Positions 1 to 9,277 are shown, counted from the first letter of the stretch. The stretch is 37,824 bases of DNA from Rhizobacter sp. (GCA_021153565.1 JAJKJU010000266.1:1-37824), one strand, 5' to 3'. Numbers and translations are program-made. The notes: generated by a model from the letters alone, not told the origin.

Positions 1-100
1 AATGCTCGCCATAGCCCGGGCTATGGCTGCGCTTTGCGCCTAGATCAGGTGCCTTTTGACGCGCTGCTCGGGCACGCTCGAAAAACTCTCAGCCTCTGAG
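1..100 (+). repeat. MITE-like palindromic element, copy 1 (right part, cut by window edge)
   Basis: These 100 bases align without gaps to 3319-3418, with six mismatches by my count. The stretch contains a strong hairpin at about 9-28 (gccatagcc / ggctatggc) and ends in the same terminal sequence, agcctctgag, as copy 2. The full element, seen only at 3252-3418, has near-perfect terminal inverted repeats, so this is the right-hand portion of the same element and its left end lies outside the window. It ends 28 bases before the tssB start codon. No ORF is evident inside it, so it is non-autonomous if mobile. Confidence 0.75.
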
Positions 101-128
101 AACCAACACCCTGACTTTAGAGAATCTC

Positions 129-644
129 ATGGCCAAGAAAGAAAGTGTTCAAAAGCGTCTGGAGCGTGTTCGCCCCCCACGGGTTCAACTGTCGTACGAC
201 GTCGAGATCGGTGATGCGATCGAGAATAAGGAGCTGCCGTTCGTGATGGGAGTCATGGGCGACTTCACCGGCCAACAGGATCCAAACAATCCGCTGCCCA
301 AGTTGAAAGAGCGCAAGTTCGTCAGTGTCGACTTGGACAACTTCGACGACGTCTTGAAGGGCATGGCGCCAAAGGCGAGTTATCGCGTTCAGAACGCTCT
401 CAGCTCGGACGGTGGCGAGTTTGGTGTCAATCTCGAATTCAAGTCAATGGATGACTTTTCGCCTGAGGCCGTGGTTCAGGGTGTCGAGCCGCTGCGCAAG
501 TTGCTGGAGGTTCGCACGAAGCTTTCTGACTTGCGCAACAAGTTGGCTGGCAACGACAAGCTGGAGGACGTCTTGAGTGAAGTGCTCAGCAACACTGAAA
601 AACTCAAGCAGCTGGGCCAAGAGACCGGCGCGGACAAGGAGTAA
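129..644 (+). CDS. tssB: TssB, T6SS contractile sheath small subunit (VipA/ImpB)
   Basis: TssB pairs with TssC to build the cytoplasmic contractile sheath around the Hcp tube. The 171-residue length is normal for the family. The N-terminus (KESVQKRLERVRPPRVQLSY) and the segment LPFVMGVMGDFTGQ, followed by KERKFVSVDLDNFDDVLKGM, are the familiar TssB signature. The C-terminal third is helical and charged, as expected for the part that interlocks with TssC. The ATG at 129 is the natural start, although the upstream sequence (agagaatctc) is only a weak ribosome-binding site. The gene is followed 3 bases later by tssC, so the two are surely co-transcribed and probably translationally coupled. The upstream neighbour is the repeat at 1-100. 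Confidence 0.97.
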   Translation: MAKKESVQKRLERVRPPRVQLSYDVEIGDAIENKELPFVMGVMGDFTGQQDPNNPLPKLKERKFVSVDLDNFDDVLKGMAPKASYRVQNALSSDGGEFGVNLEFKSMDDFSPEAVVQGVEPLRKLLEVRTKLSDLRNKLAGNDKLEDVLSEVLSNTEKLKQLGQETGADKE

Positions 645-647
645 GGC

Positions 648-2132
648 ATGACAGCTGTATTGCATTCACAAGCGGCCGGGACATCTACTGCGGACGTGAG
701 CCTGCTTGACAGCATCGTCGCTCAAAGCAAGGTCGCGAAGTCTGGCACTGAACATGTCCGGGCGAAGGACATCATCGGTGAGTTAGCCCGGGAGGTGCTG
801 CAAGGCACGGTCATCGTCTCTGACAACCTTTCAGCCACGCTCGATGCTCGTGTCGCCGAAATTGACGAACTGATCTCAGCTCAGCTCAGTTTGGTGATGC
901 ACGCGCCCGAGTTTCAGAAACTCGAGTCGTCCTGGCGTGGGTTGCACTATCTGTGCAAGCACACGAGTACCGGTGAACAGATCAAGATCAAAGTGCTTAA
1001 CACGACCAAGAAGGAGTTGGTCAAGGACTTCAAAACGGCCATCGATTTCGACCAAAGTACCTTGTTCAAGAAGGTTTACGAAGAGGAATTCGGATCCTTC
1101 GGCGGCGCTCCTTTCGGCGCTTTGATTGGCGATTTCGACATTGGTCGCCAGGCAGAAGACATGTACTTCTCCGAGCAGATCTCTCATGTGGCCGCCGCCG
1201 CCCACGCGCCGTTCATTGCGTCCGCTTCTCCCGAGCTGTTTGGCCTGGAAACCTACACGGACATGGGCAAGCCGCGGGACCTTTCAAAGGTGTTCGACAC
1301 GGTTGAGTATGCAAAGTGGAAGTCGTTCCGCGAGTCGGAAGATTCTCGTTACATGGGGCTGACACTTCCGCGCTTCCTGGGACGCCTCCCCTATAACCCA
1401 AAGGACGGTACGAGTACCGAAGGATTCAATTACGTCGAGGACGTGGACGGGTCCGATCACTCGAAATACCTGTGGGTGAACGCATCCTATGCCTTCGCTG
1501 CGCGGCTTACCGCTGCGTTCGAAACCTATGGCTGGTGCGCGGCGATTCGCGGTGTTGAAGGTGGCGGACTGGTCGAAGACTTGCCCACGCATACGTTCAG
1601 GACCGACGATGGTGAGGTGGCGCTCAAGTGTCCAACTGAGATCGCGATCACCGACCGTCGTGAAAAGGAACTGAGTGACCTCGGGTTCATTCCGCTGGTC
1701 CATTGCAAGAACACCGACTATGCCGCGTTTTTTGGCGCGCAATCGGCGCAGAAGCCAAAGAAGTACGACTTGGATTCCGCAAACGCAAATGCATCGCTCT
1801 CTTGCCAACTGCAATACATGTTCGCCGTGTCGCGAATCTCGCACTACATGAAGGCCATGATGCGCGACAAGATCGGCAGCTTCGCCAGCGTCGAGAACGT
1901 GGGGACCTATCTCAATCAATGGTTGAGTCAGTACATCCTGAGTTCCGACGATGCCTCTCACGAACAGAAGTCCAAGTTCCCGTTGCGCGAAGGCACTGTT
2001 CAAGTTTCGGAAGTACCCGGCAAGCCTGGTACTTATCGTGCTGTTGCGTTCTTGCGACCGCATTTTCAACTCGACGAGCTCTCAGTCTCGTTGCGGTTGG
2101 TGGCTGAACTGCCCACAGGGGCGGGAGGCTAA
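648..2132 (+). CDS. tssC: TssC, T6SS contractile sheath large subunit (VipB/ImpC)
   Basis: TssC is the large sheath subunit; TssB/TssC heterodimers polymerise on the baseplate and contraction drives the Hcp tube outward. At 494 residues it has the usual length. Recognisable segments are the N-terminal FQKLESSWRGLHYL, the central GAPFGALIGDFDIG, then LPRFLGRLPYNPKDG and ENVGTYLNQWLSQYI, and the C-terminal RPHFQLDELSVSLRLVAELP, which ends at the sheath handshake strand. The start at 648 is 3 bases after the tssB stop, with aaggag just upstream inside the tssB 3' end. A small hairpin follows in the gap before hcp. There are no frameshifts or missing parts. Confidence 0.97.
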   Translation: MTAVLHSQAAGTSTADVSLLDSIVAQSKVAKSGTEHVRAKDIIGELAREVLQGTVIVSDNLSATLDARVAEIDELISAQLSLVMHAPEFQKLESSWRGLHYLCKHTSTGEQIKIKVLNTTKKELVKDFKTAIDFDQSTLFKKVYEEEFGSFGGAPFGALIGDFDIGRQAEDMYFSEQISHVAAAAHAPFIASASPELFGLETYTDMGKPRDLSKVFDTVEYAKWKSFRESEDSRYMGLTLPRFLGRLPYNPKDGTSTEGFNYVEDVDGSDHSKYLWVNASYAFAARLTAAFETYGWCAAIRGVEGGGLVEDLPTHTFRTDDGEVALKCPTEIAITDRREKELSDLGFIPLVHCKNTDYAAFFGAQSAQKPKKYDLDSANANASLSCQLQYMFAVSRISHYMKAMMRDKIGSFASVENVGTYLNQWLSQYILSSDDASHEQKSKFPLREGTVQVSEVPGKPGTYRAVAFLRPHFQLDELSVSLRLVAELPTGAGG

Positions 2133-2138
2133 GTTCCT

Positions 2139-2164
2139 GGCTTCTCAGTGCGAAGCCTTTTCTT
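2139..2164 (+). terminator. Hairpin with T-rich tail between tssC and hcp (possible partial terminator)
   Basis: A 6-bp perfect stem (ggcttc / gaagcc) encloses a 7-base loop and is followed by ttttctt. It lies in the 64-base gap between the tssC stop and hcp. The stem is short, so it may be a partial terminator, an RNA-processing site or a stabiliser that sets the hcp transcript apart from tssBC. Function is inferred from shape only. Confidence 0.35.
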
Positions 2165-2196
2165 GTAGTTTTCTTATGAAGGGGAAGAGAATTTAA

Positions 2197-2706
2197 ATGA
2201 AAGATATTTACGTCAAGTTCACGCCTAAGACGAACTCCAAAGCACTGCTAGGCGAGTCGCTCGATTCCGCCCATACCGGCGGATGGCTCGAAGTAACGTC
2301 GTTCGCCCACGGCATCGTTCAACCACGCTCGGCAACGGCGTCGAACTCGGGTGGACACACCGCCGAGCGATGCGAACACCTTCCAATGGTCTTTACCAAA
2401 GACATCGACAAAGCCAGCGTGTACCTGTGGGAAGCTTGCTCGGCTGCCTATTCCTACGACGTGGAAATTCAGTTCTTCCGTGCGACCGGTACCGTTCGTA
2501 CGCAGTACCTGACGATCAAGCTGTCGAACGCGATCGTCGAGAAGGTCGAAATGAGCGTGCCAGCTACTGGCCTGCCCGTCGAATCCTTTGCTCTCAAGTA
2601 TGCCAAGGTCGTCTGGAACCACAAGGGCTCCAAGACCGACGGCACTGCCAACGTCGGCAACGACGTGGGTGGTTGGGATCTGGCGCTCAACAAGGCCGCT
2701 GCTTAA
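2197..2706 (+). CDS. hcp: Hcp (TssD), T6SS inner tube protein
   Basis: Hcp hexamers stack into the tube that is fired from the cell and can carry small cargo effectors. The product is 169 residues, normal for the family, starting MKDIYVKFTP. It contains the typical segments GWLEVTSFAHGIVQPRS, the HLPMVFTKDIDKAS element and the C-terminal beta strands ending in ESFALKYAKVVWNHK. An excellent purine-rich ribosome-binding site (aaggggaagagaa) precedes the ATG, in line with the high expression expected of a tube subunit. It is flanked by a weak hairpin upstream and a strong terminator downstream, so it may be expressed as a unit of its own within the cluster. There is no C-terminal toxin extension. 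Confidence 0.96.
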   Translation: MKDIYVKFTPKTNSKALLGESLDSAHTGGWLEVTSFAHGIVQPRSATASNSGGHTAERCEHLPMVFTKDIDKASVYLWEACSAAYSYDVEIQFFRATGTVRTQYLTIKLSNAIVEKVEMSVPATGLPVESFALKYAKVVWNHKGSKTDGTANVGNDVGGWDLALNKAAA

Positions 2707-2723
2707 GTTTTTGTCAGTTAGTC

Positions 2724-2753
2724 AAGGGGCCGCGGTTGCCGCGGCCCTTTTTA
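2724..2753 (+). terminator. Strong rho-independent terminator after hcp
   Basis: A perfect 9-bp GC stem (gggccgcgg / ccgcggccc) with a 3-base loop is extended by A-T pairs and followed by five Ts. It lies 18 bases after the hcp stop. It should separate abundant hcp mRNA from tssE and the genes downstream, which would then depend on read-through or on their own promoter. Confidence 0.85.
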
Positions 2754-2775
2754 TTTACTTGTAGTAGATCCACGC

Positions 2776-3255
2776 ATGCGCTACGCGCCCAGCCTGCTTG
2801 ATAAGTTGATCCACATATCGCTCATTGAGCGTCCGGGGGAAGTCTTGCCCGGTCTGACGCTGGAAGAAGTGAAAGACTCGGTGGCCGCCGATCTCGAAGC
2901 TTTGCTGAATACACGGTGCGCGTTGGACGATGACGATCGAATCGAATTTCCACTCAGTGTTCAGTCGGTGGTCAACTATGGCGTTGACGATTTCTCGTCC
3001 AGAAGTCTGTCCAGCGGCCTTGATCGCGACTTCATTTGTTCCTCTATTCAGCGCTCGATCGAGCAGCAGGACAGGCGCCTGCGGTCGGTGAGTGTGTCGC
3101 TTGATAGCGAGATACGTGGAATCAATCGGTTGGACTTCACCATTCGGGCCACTTTGCGCGTCTCCGATATCGGCGAGCAGGTCAGCTTCGATGCCCGCTT
3201 CGAGCCCACCGTCCAGCGCTATACCGTAGCGCGCCAAAGCTCCGGTGGCCGCTGA
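2776..3255 (+). CDS. tssE: TssE, T6SS baseplate protein (gp25-like)
   Basis: TssE is the homologue of phage T4 gp25 and belongs to the baseplate wedge that starts sheath assembly. The 159-residue product has the family pattern: an N-terminal SLLDKLI helix, a hydrophilic middle, and a C-terminal half (SSIQRSIEQQDRRLRSVSVS, then LDFTIRATL) matching the GPW/gp25 fold. The ATG at 2776 follows the hcp terminator closely and has no clear ribosome-binding site. The stop codon lies inside the left end of a MITE-like element (3252-3418), so the element inserted at the very 3' end of the gene without visibly damaging the product. Confidence 0.9.
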   Translation: MRYAPSLLDKLIHISLIERPGEVLPGLTLEEVKDSVAADLEALLNTRCALDDDDRIEFPLSVQSVVNYGVDDFSSRSLSSGLDRDFICSSIQRSIEQQDRRLRSVSVSLDSEIRGINRLDFTIRATLRVSDIGEQVSFDARFEPTVQRYTVARQSSGGR

Positions 3256-3418
3256 GAGGCTGAGAGTATTTCGATCATGCCCGCTCATCACGCCAAAAGA
3301 CCCCTGCTCGTCATTGCGAATGCTCGCCATAGCACGAGCTATGGCTGCGCTTTGCGCCTAGATCAGGTGCCTTTTGACGTGCCGCTCGGACACGCTCGAA
3401 ATACTCTCAGCCTCTGAG
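3252..3418 (+). repeat. MITE-like palindromic element, copy 2 (complete)
   Basis: This 167-base element has terminal inverted repeats of about 23 bases (3252-3274 and 3396-3418) with one mismatch. Both outer ends read ctgag in the same orientation, which could be a 5-base target duplication. Inside, arms near 3290 (acgccaaaag) and 3371 (cttttgacgt) can also pair, and a central hairpin (gccatagc / gctatggc) caps the structure, so the whole element can fold into a long imperfect stem. Its right 100 bases match 1-100. It overlaps the tssE stop and ends 19 bases before tssF. Confidence 0.8.
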
Positions 3419-3437
3419 CCATTCAAAGGCGCTTGCC

Positions 3438-5318
3438 ATGAGAGATCTGCTTCCCCACTACGAATCGGAGTTGTCCAGACTTCGAGGGTCCGCGAAGGAA
3501 TTTGCCGAGCTTTACCCGAAGATTGCAGGGCGATTGATGCTGGGTGCCGATGTCGCTGAAGACCCCCACGTCGAGCGATTGATTCAGTCGTTTGCCCTCC
3601 TTGCGGCGCGAGTGCACAAGCGCCTGGACGACGACTTTCCTCTGGTCACGGAGTCCTTGCTCGATGTGCTCTATCCGCACTATTTGCGTCCCTTTCCCTC
3701 GTGTTCTATTGCCCAACTCGACATCAGCGGCGTAGCAGGGAAGATGAGCGCCGCCACGACGATTGAACGTGGCACGGTACTGACGACTCGGGCGGTGCGA
3801 GGTGTGGCTTGCAAGTTCCGTACGGCCTATGCCGTCCCCCTCGTGCCGCTGGTCGTGCGTTCGGCAACCTATCGCCACACGGTAGCGGCTCCCGAAGGCA
3901 CTCGTCTGCCCCAGACGGCCACGTCAGTGATTTCTCTGCGACTTGAGCTCGTTTCCGCGCAAGTCAAATGGTCCGGCATAGGCGACACCATCCGTGTGTA
4001 CCTCGACGGTGAACCATCGCAGGTGAGCCTGCTTCGAGAAGCGCTGTGCGACAAAGTGGCTGCGCTCATGGTGCAGACCACGCCGCACGGCCCATGGTCC
4101 GGACCGTATGCACAGCGGCCGCAGATTGTCGGATTCGATGACGACGAAGCGTTGATCGACTATGACGAACGTTCGCATCCGGCCTATCGCCTCCTTACCG
4201 AGTACTTCGCGTTTCCCGACAAGTTCAACTTTGTCGATATCCCCGTTCCGCATGACGCGCTCGGCGGCGGGGTAAACGCAGAGTCAGATAGCAAGGCGAC
4301 CATTACCTTGCACTTCGTTTTGTCGGGTATGCGCTCGGATTCCGATCAGGCACGGCTGCTCGAAACCATTTCCCCTGCGAACTTTGCGCTGGGATGCACC
4401 CCGGTCGTGAATCTGTTCAAGCAGAATGCCAATCCGATCAGAGTGACCCACACCACGACCCAGTATCCCGTCGTGGTCAACGCGCAGCGAGCCTTCGGCT
4501 ACGAGGTCTATTCCATCGACAAGGTGTTTTGCGTCAGGCAGACTCCAAACGGTGAGTCGATCGAGGAATATCAGCCATTTTTCTCGTTGCATCATGAGGA
4601 TCTGCTAGGCGAGGACGGGACACCCGGGGGCCAGCCCCCGGGCCGCTACTGGCACGCGCAGCGCGACGAAACTGTAGCTGCACTCAGTCCCGGATACGAG
4701 CTCGAAATGTCGATCGTCGACATCGAATTCGAACCTTCCTCACCGCGGGCCGAAACCCTTTCGCTGCAGGTGACCGCGACCAATCGAGACCTGCCCAGCC
4801 TCCTCACCTTTGGTAATGCCGGTGGCGATTTGTTCAAGGAAGGCGGGAGCATTGCAAGCAAGATCCGACTCCTGCGCAAACCCACGCAGGCACACAGGTT
4901 TGAGCGTGGTCCGGGTAGCCTCTGGCGGCTTGTTTCCCACTTGTCGCTCAATCACCTCTCATTGAGTGGGCGCGGTGTAGATTCGCTCAAGGAGATGTTG
5001 CGCCTATATGACATTCCTCGCGACGCTACGAACCGTCAGCAGATTGATGGTATCTCGTCGATCGCGTTCTTGCCGTCAACGGCCTGGCTCGCGGCCGAGC
5101 CCTTCGCTACTTTTGTGCGCGGCACCGAGGTGCGCCTCTTTGTGAATGATCAAAGCTTTGTAGGTACAGGCTTGAGCCTATTCGCCGCAGTGCTCGATCG
5201 CTTCTTCGGGTTGTACGTGCACATCAACAGCTTCACGCAGCTCGTCGTGCTATCTGATCGCACTCAACAAGTGCTTTTTAAATGTCCGCCCCGAAACGGC
5301 GCAACAGCACTGGTCTGA
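3438..5318 (+). CDS. tssF: TssF, T6SS baseplate wedge protein
   Basis: TssF forms, with TssG, the core of the T6SS baseplate wedge. The 626-residue product is full length. Its N-terminus (MRDLLPHYESELSRLRGSAK, then FAELYPKIAGRL and DPHVERLIQSFALLAARV) is the hallmark of the family, and the segment LLDVLYPHYLRPFPS that follows is also highly typical. A ribosome-binding site (aaagg, 3425-3429) sits at proper distance from the ATG, just beyond the right end of the repeat element. The 3' end overlaps tssG by 37 bases in another frame, a common tssF/tssG arrangement. Confidence 0.97.
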   Translation: MRDLLPHYESELSRLRGSAKEFAELYPKIAGRLMLGADVAEDPHVERLIQSFALLAARVHKRLDDDFPLVTESLLDVLYPHYLRPFPSCSIAQLDISGVAGKMSAATTIERGTVLTTRAVRGVACKFRTAYAVPLVPLVVRSATYRHTVAAPEGTRLPQTATSVISLRLELVSAQVKWSGIGDTIRVYLDGEPSQVSLLREALCDKVAALMVQTTPHGPWSGPYAQRPQIVGFDDDEALIDYDERSHPAYRLLTEYFAFPDKFNFVDIPVPHDALGGGVNAESDSKATITLHFVLSGMRSDSDQARLLETISPANFALGCTPVVNLFKQNANPIRVTHTTTQYPVVVNAQRAFGYEVYSIDKVFCVRQTPNGESIEEYQPFFSLHHEDLLGEDGTPGGQPPGRYWHAQRDETVAALSPGYELEMSIVDIEFEPSSPRAETLSLQVTATNRDLPSLLTFGNAGGDLFKEGGSIASKIRLLRKPTQAHRFERGPGSLWRLVSHLSLNHLSLSGRGVDSLKEMLRLYDIPRDATNRQQIDGISSIAFLPSTAWLAAEPFATFVRGTEVRLFVNDQSFVGTGLSLFAAVLDRFFGLYVHINSFTQLVVLSDRTQQVLFKCPPRNGATALV

Positions 5319-6367
5319 TCGACCAGCTTTTCGAGAACCCGCATCGCTTCGAATTTTTTCAGGCGGTGCGGTTGCTCGATGCATGGCTGAAAGACACCGA
5401 GGATGCTGGCGTTGACCTGCTGCCGCGGCAACTGCGCTTCAGGAACTCGACGGCCCTCTCGTTTCCGCCAAGCGAAATTGAGGCGCTCAAGATTCTGACG
5501 CGGGAAGCGGAGCACGACGAGGGGCTGGACGGCAGGGCATCGATCGACAGCATTGAAGTCACGCCTGCGTTCATGGGTCTGCTCGGCCTCAGCGGTGCGC
5601 TTCCACTTGTCTACACCGAGCAGATCGTGCAGCGCGAACTGCGCCACAAGGACTTTGCGGCCCGCAATTTTCTCGACATCTTCAGTAACCGCGCCATTGC
5701 CTTGTTCTACGCGGCATGGAAGAAGAACCGGCTGCACTTGCAGTACGAGACAAATCGAGAGAGTCGATTTGCGCCTATGGCGTTGGCGCTGGCAGGGGTT
5801 GGGCAGAACGGGCTACGGGGGCGTTTGAAACCGGACGCCGGTGGCGTGCGAGACGATAGCCTCGCCTTTTTTGCGGGAGCGCTGCAGCAGCGAACACTGT
5901 CGGCCAAACAGATGGAGCAACTGCTGCGTCGCTACCTCGGTGTGCCGGTGAAGCTGGAACAGTTTGTCGGGCGGTGGTACACGCTGCCCACCGAAGCCCA
6001 TTGGTCGCTTGGTGGTGGCAACGGAATGCTCGGCCGCAACACAATCGCTGGCGGACGGGTCTGGCAACGCGACCTTTGCGTGAGAGTCGTGCTGGGTCCA
6101 CTGGATCGAACTCGCTTCCAGCGCTTTTTGCCGGGTGCGCCGGGCGCCGTCGCATTGCGCGAAGTGCTCACGCTGCTCAGCGGTGTCAGCTTCGAGTACG
6201 AAATCAATCTCGTACTCAAGGCCGCCTCGGTGGAGGGCATTTCTCTGGGCTCCACACGTTCATCGTTCGCGGGCCGCCTGGGGTGGGACACCTACCTGCA
6301 AACGCGCCCGCATCCGCAAGACCGTTGCGACGTTCACTATGACGTCCAGCCCGACGCAACTGCATAA
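5282..6367 (+). CDS. tssG: TssG, T6SS baseplate wedge protein
   Basis: TssG partners TssF in the baseplate wedge and connects it to the rest of the assembly. The 361-residue product begins at 5282, inside the tssF coding region. It has the family pattern FFQAVRLLDAWL near the N-terminus, then RFRNSTALSFPPSEI, and MGLLGLSGALPLVYTE in the first third, followed by FLDIFSNRAIALFYAAWKK. The C-terminus (GWDTYLQTRP) is normal. The TAA stop (6365-6367) forms the outermost bases of a 163-base palindrome, so the gene ends exactly where that element begins. Confidence 0.95.
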   Translation: MSAPKRRNSTGLIDQLFENPHRFEFFQAVRLLDAWLKDTEDAGVDLLPRQLRFRNSTALSFPPSEIEALKILTREAEHDEGLDGRASIDSIEVTPAFMGLLGLSGALPLVYTEQIVQRELRHKDFAARNFLDIFSNRAIALFYAAWKKNRLHLQYETNRESRFAPMALALAGVGQNGLRGRLKPDAGGVRDDSLAFFAGALQQRTLSAKQMEQLLRRYLGVPVKLEQFVGRWYTLPTEAHWSLGGGNGMLGRNTIAGGRVWQRDLCVRVVLGPLDRTRFQRFLPGAPGAVALREVLTLLSGVSFEYEINLVLKAASVEGISLGSTRSSFAGRLGWDTYLQTRPHPQDRCDVHYDVQPDATA

Positions 6368-6527
6368 GGACATGGCCCGGAATAAGTTCCCGTTTTGGGG
6401 GTGCTGGGCGTGCGCGCTGCGGCGTTGCTCCTCACTTGTGTGGCTCGCCACACGGCGCTCGGAGCGCCTTGCATCGCATCCCGCCCAGCACCCCCAAAAC
6501 GGGAACTTATTCCGGGCCATGTCCTTA
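6365..6527 (+). repeat. 163-base palindromic element with 46-bp perfect arms
   Basis: Bases 6365-6410 and 6482-6527 are, by my reading, exact reverse complements over 46 bases, separated by a 71-base centre. The centre contains two further hairpins: gtgtggc / gccacac at 6438-6453 and ggcgct / agcgcc at 6454-6468. No protein is evident: the short ORFs on both strands are mirror images of the arms. The perfect arms suggest a mobile palindrome (MITE/REP-like) or a structured RNA. It starts at the tssG stop codon and ends 35 bases before the clpV ATG. It does not resemble the elements at 1-100 and 3252-3418. Confidence 0.85.
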
Positions 6528-6562
6528 GCCTTCAAATTCACTCGCTGATTCTTAACTGTCCC

Positions 6563-9277
6563 ATGTCCAACAATCTCAAGACACTCATCTCCAAGCTCAA
6601 CGACACCACTCGCCGTGCAGCGGAGCGGGCAGCGAGTTTGTGCATGTCGCGCGGGAACTATGAAGTCGATCTGGAGCACTTCTTTCTGGCACTGCTCGAG
6701 ACGCCTCAAAGCGACTTCGTGATGCTGTGCAGGAACTTCGGGATTTCGACAACCGAGTTGCAACGCGATCTCGAAAGCGAGATCGGCCGATTCAAGAACG
6801 GCAACACACGCACTCCCGTGTTGTCCCAGCATCTCCCAGTACTGTTCGAGCACGGCTGGTTAATTGCTTCGCTCGAGTCACACGTGGCGCGTATTCGCAG
6901 CGGCCATCTTTTGCTCGCCCTGTTGACCGAGCCGAGCCTGAGTCAATTGGCCTACCGAGGCTCGAAGCTCTTCGTGAAGTTCAAGCTCGATGAACTCAAG
7001 CACAAGTTGCCTGAATTGACCCATGGATCGACAGAGGCCACCGAGTCGGTTCGCAACGCTGATGCTCCTGTGCCAGGCTCTGATGAAGGTTCGGCAGAAG
7101 AGGCTGCGGGACCAGGAAAGACTCCTGCCCTCGATCAGTTCACTACCAATTTGACCCAGCGAGCACGCGACGGAAAGGTGGATCCAGTGATCGGGCGCGA
7201 TCCTGAAATTCGTCAGTGCATCGACATCCTGATGCGCCGCCGGCAGAACAACCCCATCCTCACCGGAGAAGCCGGTGTGGGCAAAACGGCCGTGGTGGAA
7301 GGGCTCGCATTGCGCATTGCCACTGGCGACGTGCCCACGCCCCTGCAGGGCGTCGAATTGCATACGCTCGACATGGGCTTGCTGCAGGCCGGCGCTTCGG
7401 TGAAGGGCGAGTTCGAGAACCGCCTCAAGAACGTGATCGACGAGGTGAAGAAGAGCTCGCACCCCATCATCCTGTTCATCGATGAAGCTCACACCATGAT
7501 TGGTGCCGGTGGGCAAGCGGGTCAGAACGATGCGGCCAATTTGCTCAAACCCGCGCTAGCCCGCGGCGAACTGCGAACGGTGGCCGCCACGACCTGGAGC
7601 GAGTACAAAAAGTACTTCGAAAAAGATGCGGCCCTTGCGCGTCGCTTTCAGGTCGTGAAGGTGGAAGAGCCCAGCGAGACTTTGGCCGCCGCCATGTTGC
7701 GCGGCATGTCACCGCTGATGGAAAAACACTTCAACGTGCGTTTGTTCGACGAAGCCATCACGGAAGCGGTGCGACTGTCAGCCCGCTACATCAGTGGTCG
7801 TCAGTTGCCCGACAAAGCGATCAGCGTGCTCGATACGGCATGCGCCAAAGTGGCACTCGGCCAGAACGCCACACCCGCGGTGATCGAAGACACACGACGC
7901 CACCTTGACCGCCTCGTGGCTGAACGCTCCGCGCTGGTCCGGGAAGCAGCCGCGGGCGGGGAACATCACGCGCGGCTGGCTGAATTGGAAGCGCAGCACC
8001 AACAGATCACCGACAACGCCCGTGCGCTGAATACCCGCTGGGAGCAGGAAAAGATCCTCGTCGCGGAGATACGCGAGATCCGTGCGGCGCTTGAAGCGCA
8101 GCCACCATTGGAACCAATGGGCAAGCCGGAGGCAAAACCCAAATCCAAGGGAAAGTCGGGCAAAGCTGACTTGACGCTGCTGTCTCCGCAGCACGCGAAA
8201 CTGCAGGCCAAGCTTGCCGAATTGGCGGCAGTGCAGGGCGAGAGCCCGATGGTTCCGATGCAGGTAGACGGCACCGTGGTAGCGGAGATCGTGGCCGCGT
8301 GGACAGGTATTCCCCTTGGCAAGATGGTCAAGGATGAAATCAAGACGGTTCTCAATCTCCTGCCGACACTCCAGAAACGCATCATTGGGCAGGATCACGC
8401 GCTGGAGTCAGTGGCTCAGCGTGTGCGAACCGCCCGGGCCAACCTCGAAGATCCGAACAAGCCCAAGGGTGTTTTCATGTTCGTCGGTCCCTCCGGTGTG
8501 GGCAAGACCGAGACTGCGCTTGCGCTGGCCGACGTCCTCTACGGTGGTGAACGCAACATGATCGCCATCAACATGAGCGAGTACCAAGAGGCCCATAGCG
8601 TGAGCGGCCTCAAAGGTTCGCCGCCCGGTTATGTTGGGTATGGCGAGGGTGGTGTCTTGACTGAAGCGGTGCGCCGTCGCCCGTACAGCGTCGTGTTGCT
8701 CGACGAAGTGGAAAAGGCCCACCCCGACGTGCTTGAGATGTTTTTCCAAGTCTTCGACAAAGGAACGATGGACGATGCCGAAGGCCGCGAGATCGATTTC
8801 CGCAACACCCTGATCATTCTGACAAGCAACATCGGCTCGCAGGCCATCATGCAGGCGTGTCTCAACAAGCCGGTTGAAGAAGTTCCTAATGCCGACACGC
8901 TGACGGAGCAGCTGCGCCCACAGCTTTACAAGGCATTCAAGCCAGCTTTCCTCGGTCGAATGAAGGTGGTGCCCTACTACCCGATTTCAGACGATGTGCT
9001 TGACCAGATCATCCGCCTCAAGCTTGGCCGGATCGCCACACGCGTGGCAACGAATCACAAGGCGCTGTTCGAGTATGACCAGGGTCTGGTGGATGCTGTC
9101 CTGGGGCGATGCACTGAAGTCGATACTGGGGCCCGGGCGGTCGACCATATCCTCAACGGCACCTTGCTACCGGAAATTGCCGAGAGTGTGCTTGCGCGCA
9201 TGGCCAGCGGCGACGTCATCGCGCGCATCAAGGTTGGCGCAGGGAAGGACGGAAGATTTAAATACACCGTCAAGTAG
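6563..9277 (+). CDS. clpV: ClpV (TssH), T6SS sheath-recycling AAA+ ATPase
   Basis: ClpV disassembles the contracted TssBC sheath by ATP-driven threading of TssC. I take the ATG at 6563 (904 residues, [17 protein letters not shown]), because the longer frame back to 6395 only translates the palindromic repeat. Domains in order are a Clp N-domain (about 1-160), a linker, the first AAA+ module with Walker A GEAGVGKT (about 235-242) and Walker B ILFIDEAH, a coiled-coil middle region (about 460-550), the second AAA+ module with Walker A GPSGVGKT (about 642-649) and [14 protein letters not shown], and a C-terminal D2-small domain. Both ATPase sites look intact. The Ala/Lys-rich stretch near 510-540 is a flexible insertion. 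Confidence 0.96.
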   Translation: MSNNLKTLISKLNDTTRRAAERAASLCMSRGNYEVDLEHFFLALLETPQSDFVMLCRNFGISTTELQRDLESEIGRFKNGNTRTPVLSQHLPVLFEHGWLIASLESHVARIRSGHLLLALLTEPSLSQLAYRGSKLFVKFKLDELKHKLPELTHGSTEATESVRNADAPVPGSDEGSAEEAAGPGKTPALDQFTTNLTQRARDGKVDPVIGRDPEIRQCIDILMRRRQNNPILTGEAGVGKTAVVEGLALRIATGDVPTPLQGVELHTLDMGLLQAGASVKGEFENRLKNVIDEVKKSSHPIILFIDEAHTMIGAGGQAGQNDAANLLKPALARGELRTVAATTWSEYKKYFEKDAALARRFQVVKVEEPSETLAAAMLRGMSPLMEKHFNVRLFDEAITEAVRLSARYISGRQLPDKAISVLDTACAKVALGQNATPAVIEDTRRHLDRLVAERSALVREAAAGGEHHARLAELEAQHQQITDNARALNTRWEQEKILVAEIREIRAALEAQPPLEPMGKPEAKPKSKGKSGKADLTLLSPQHAKLQAKLAELAAVQGESPMVPMQVDGTVVAEIVAAWTGIPLGKMVKDEIKTVLNLLPTLQKRIIGQDHALESVAQRVRTARANLEDPNKPKGVFMFVGPSGVGKTETALALADVLYGGERNMIAINMSEYQEAHSVSGLKGSPPGYVGYGEGGVLTEAVRRRPYSVVLLDEVEKAHPDVLEMFFQVFDKGTMDDAEGREIDFRNTLIILTSNIGSQAIMQACLNKPVEEVPNADTLTEQLRPQLYKAFKPAFLGRMKVVPYYPISDDVLDQIIRLKLGRIATRVATNHKALFEYDQGLVDAVLGRCTEVDTGARAVDHILNGTLLPEIAESVLARMASGDVIARIKVGAGKDGRFKYTVK

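Noticed and set aside
6395-6562. N-terminal extension of clpV to 6395
   Set aside because: The extra 56 codons only translate the palindromic element. The ATG at 6563 gives the standard ClpV N-terminus.
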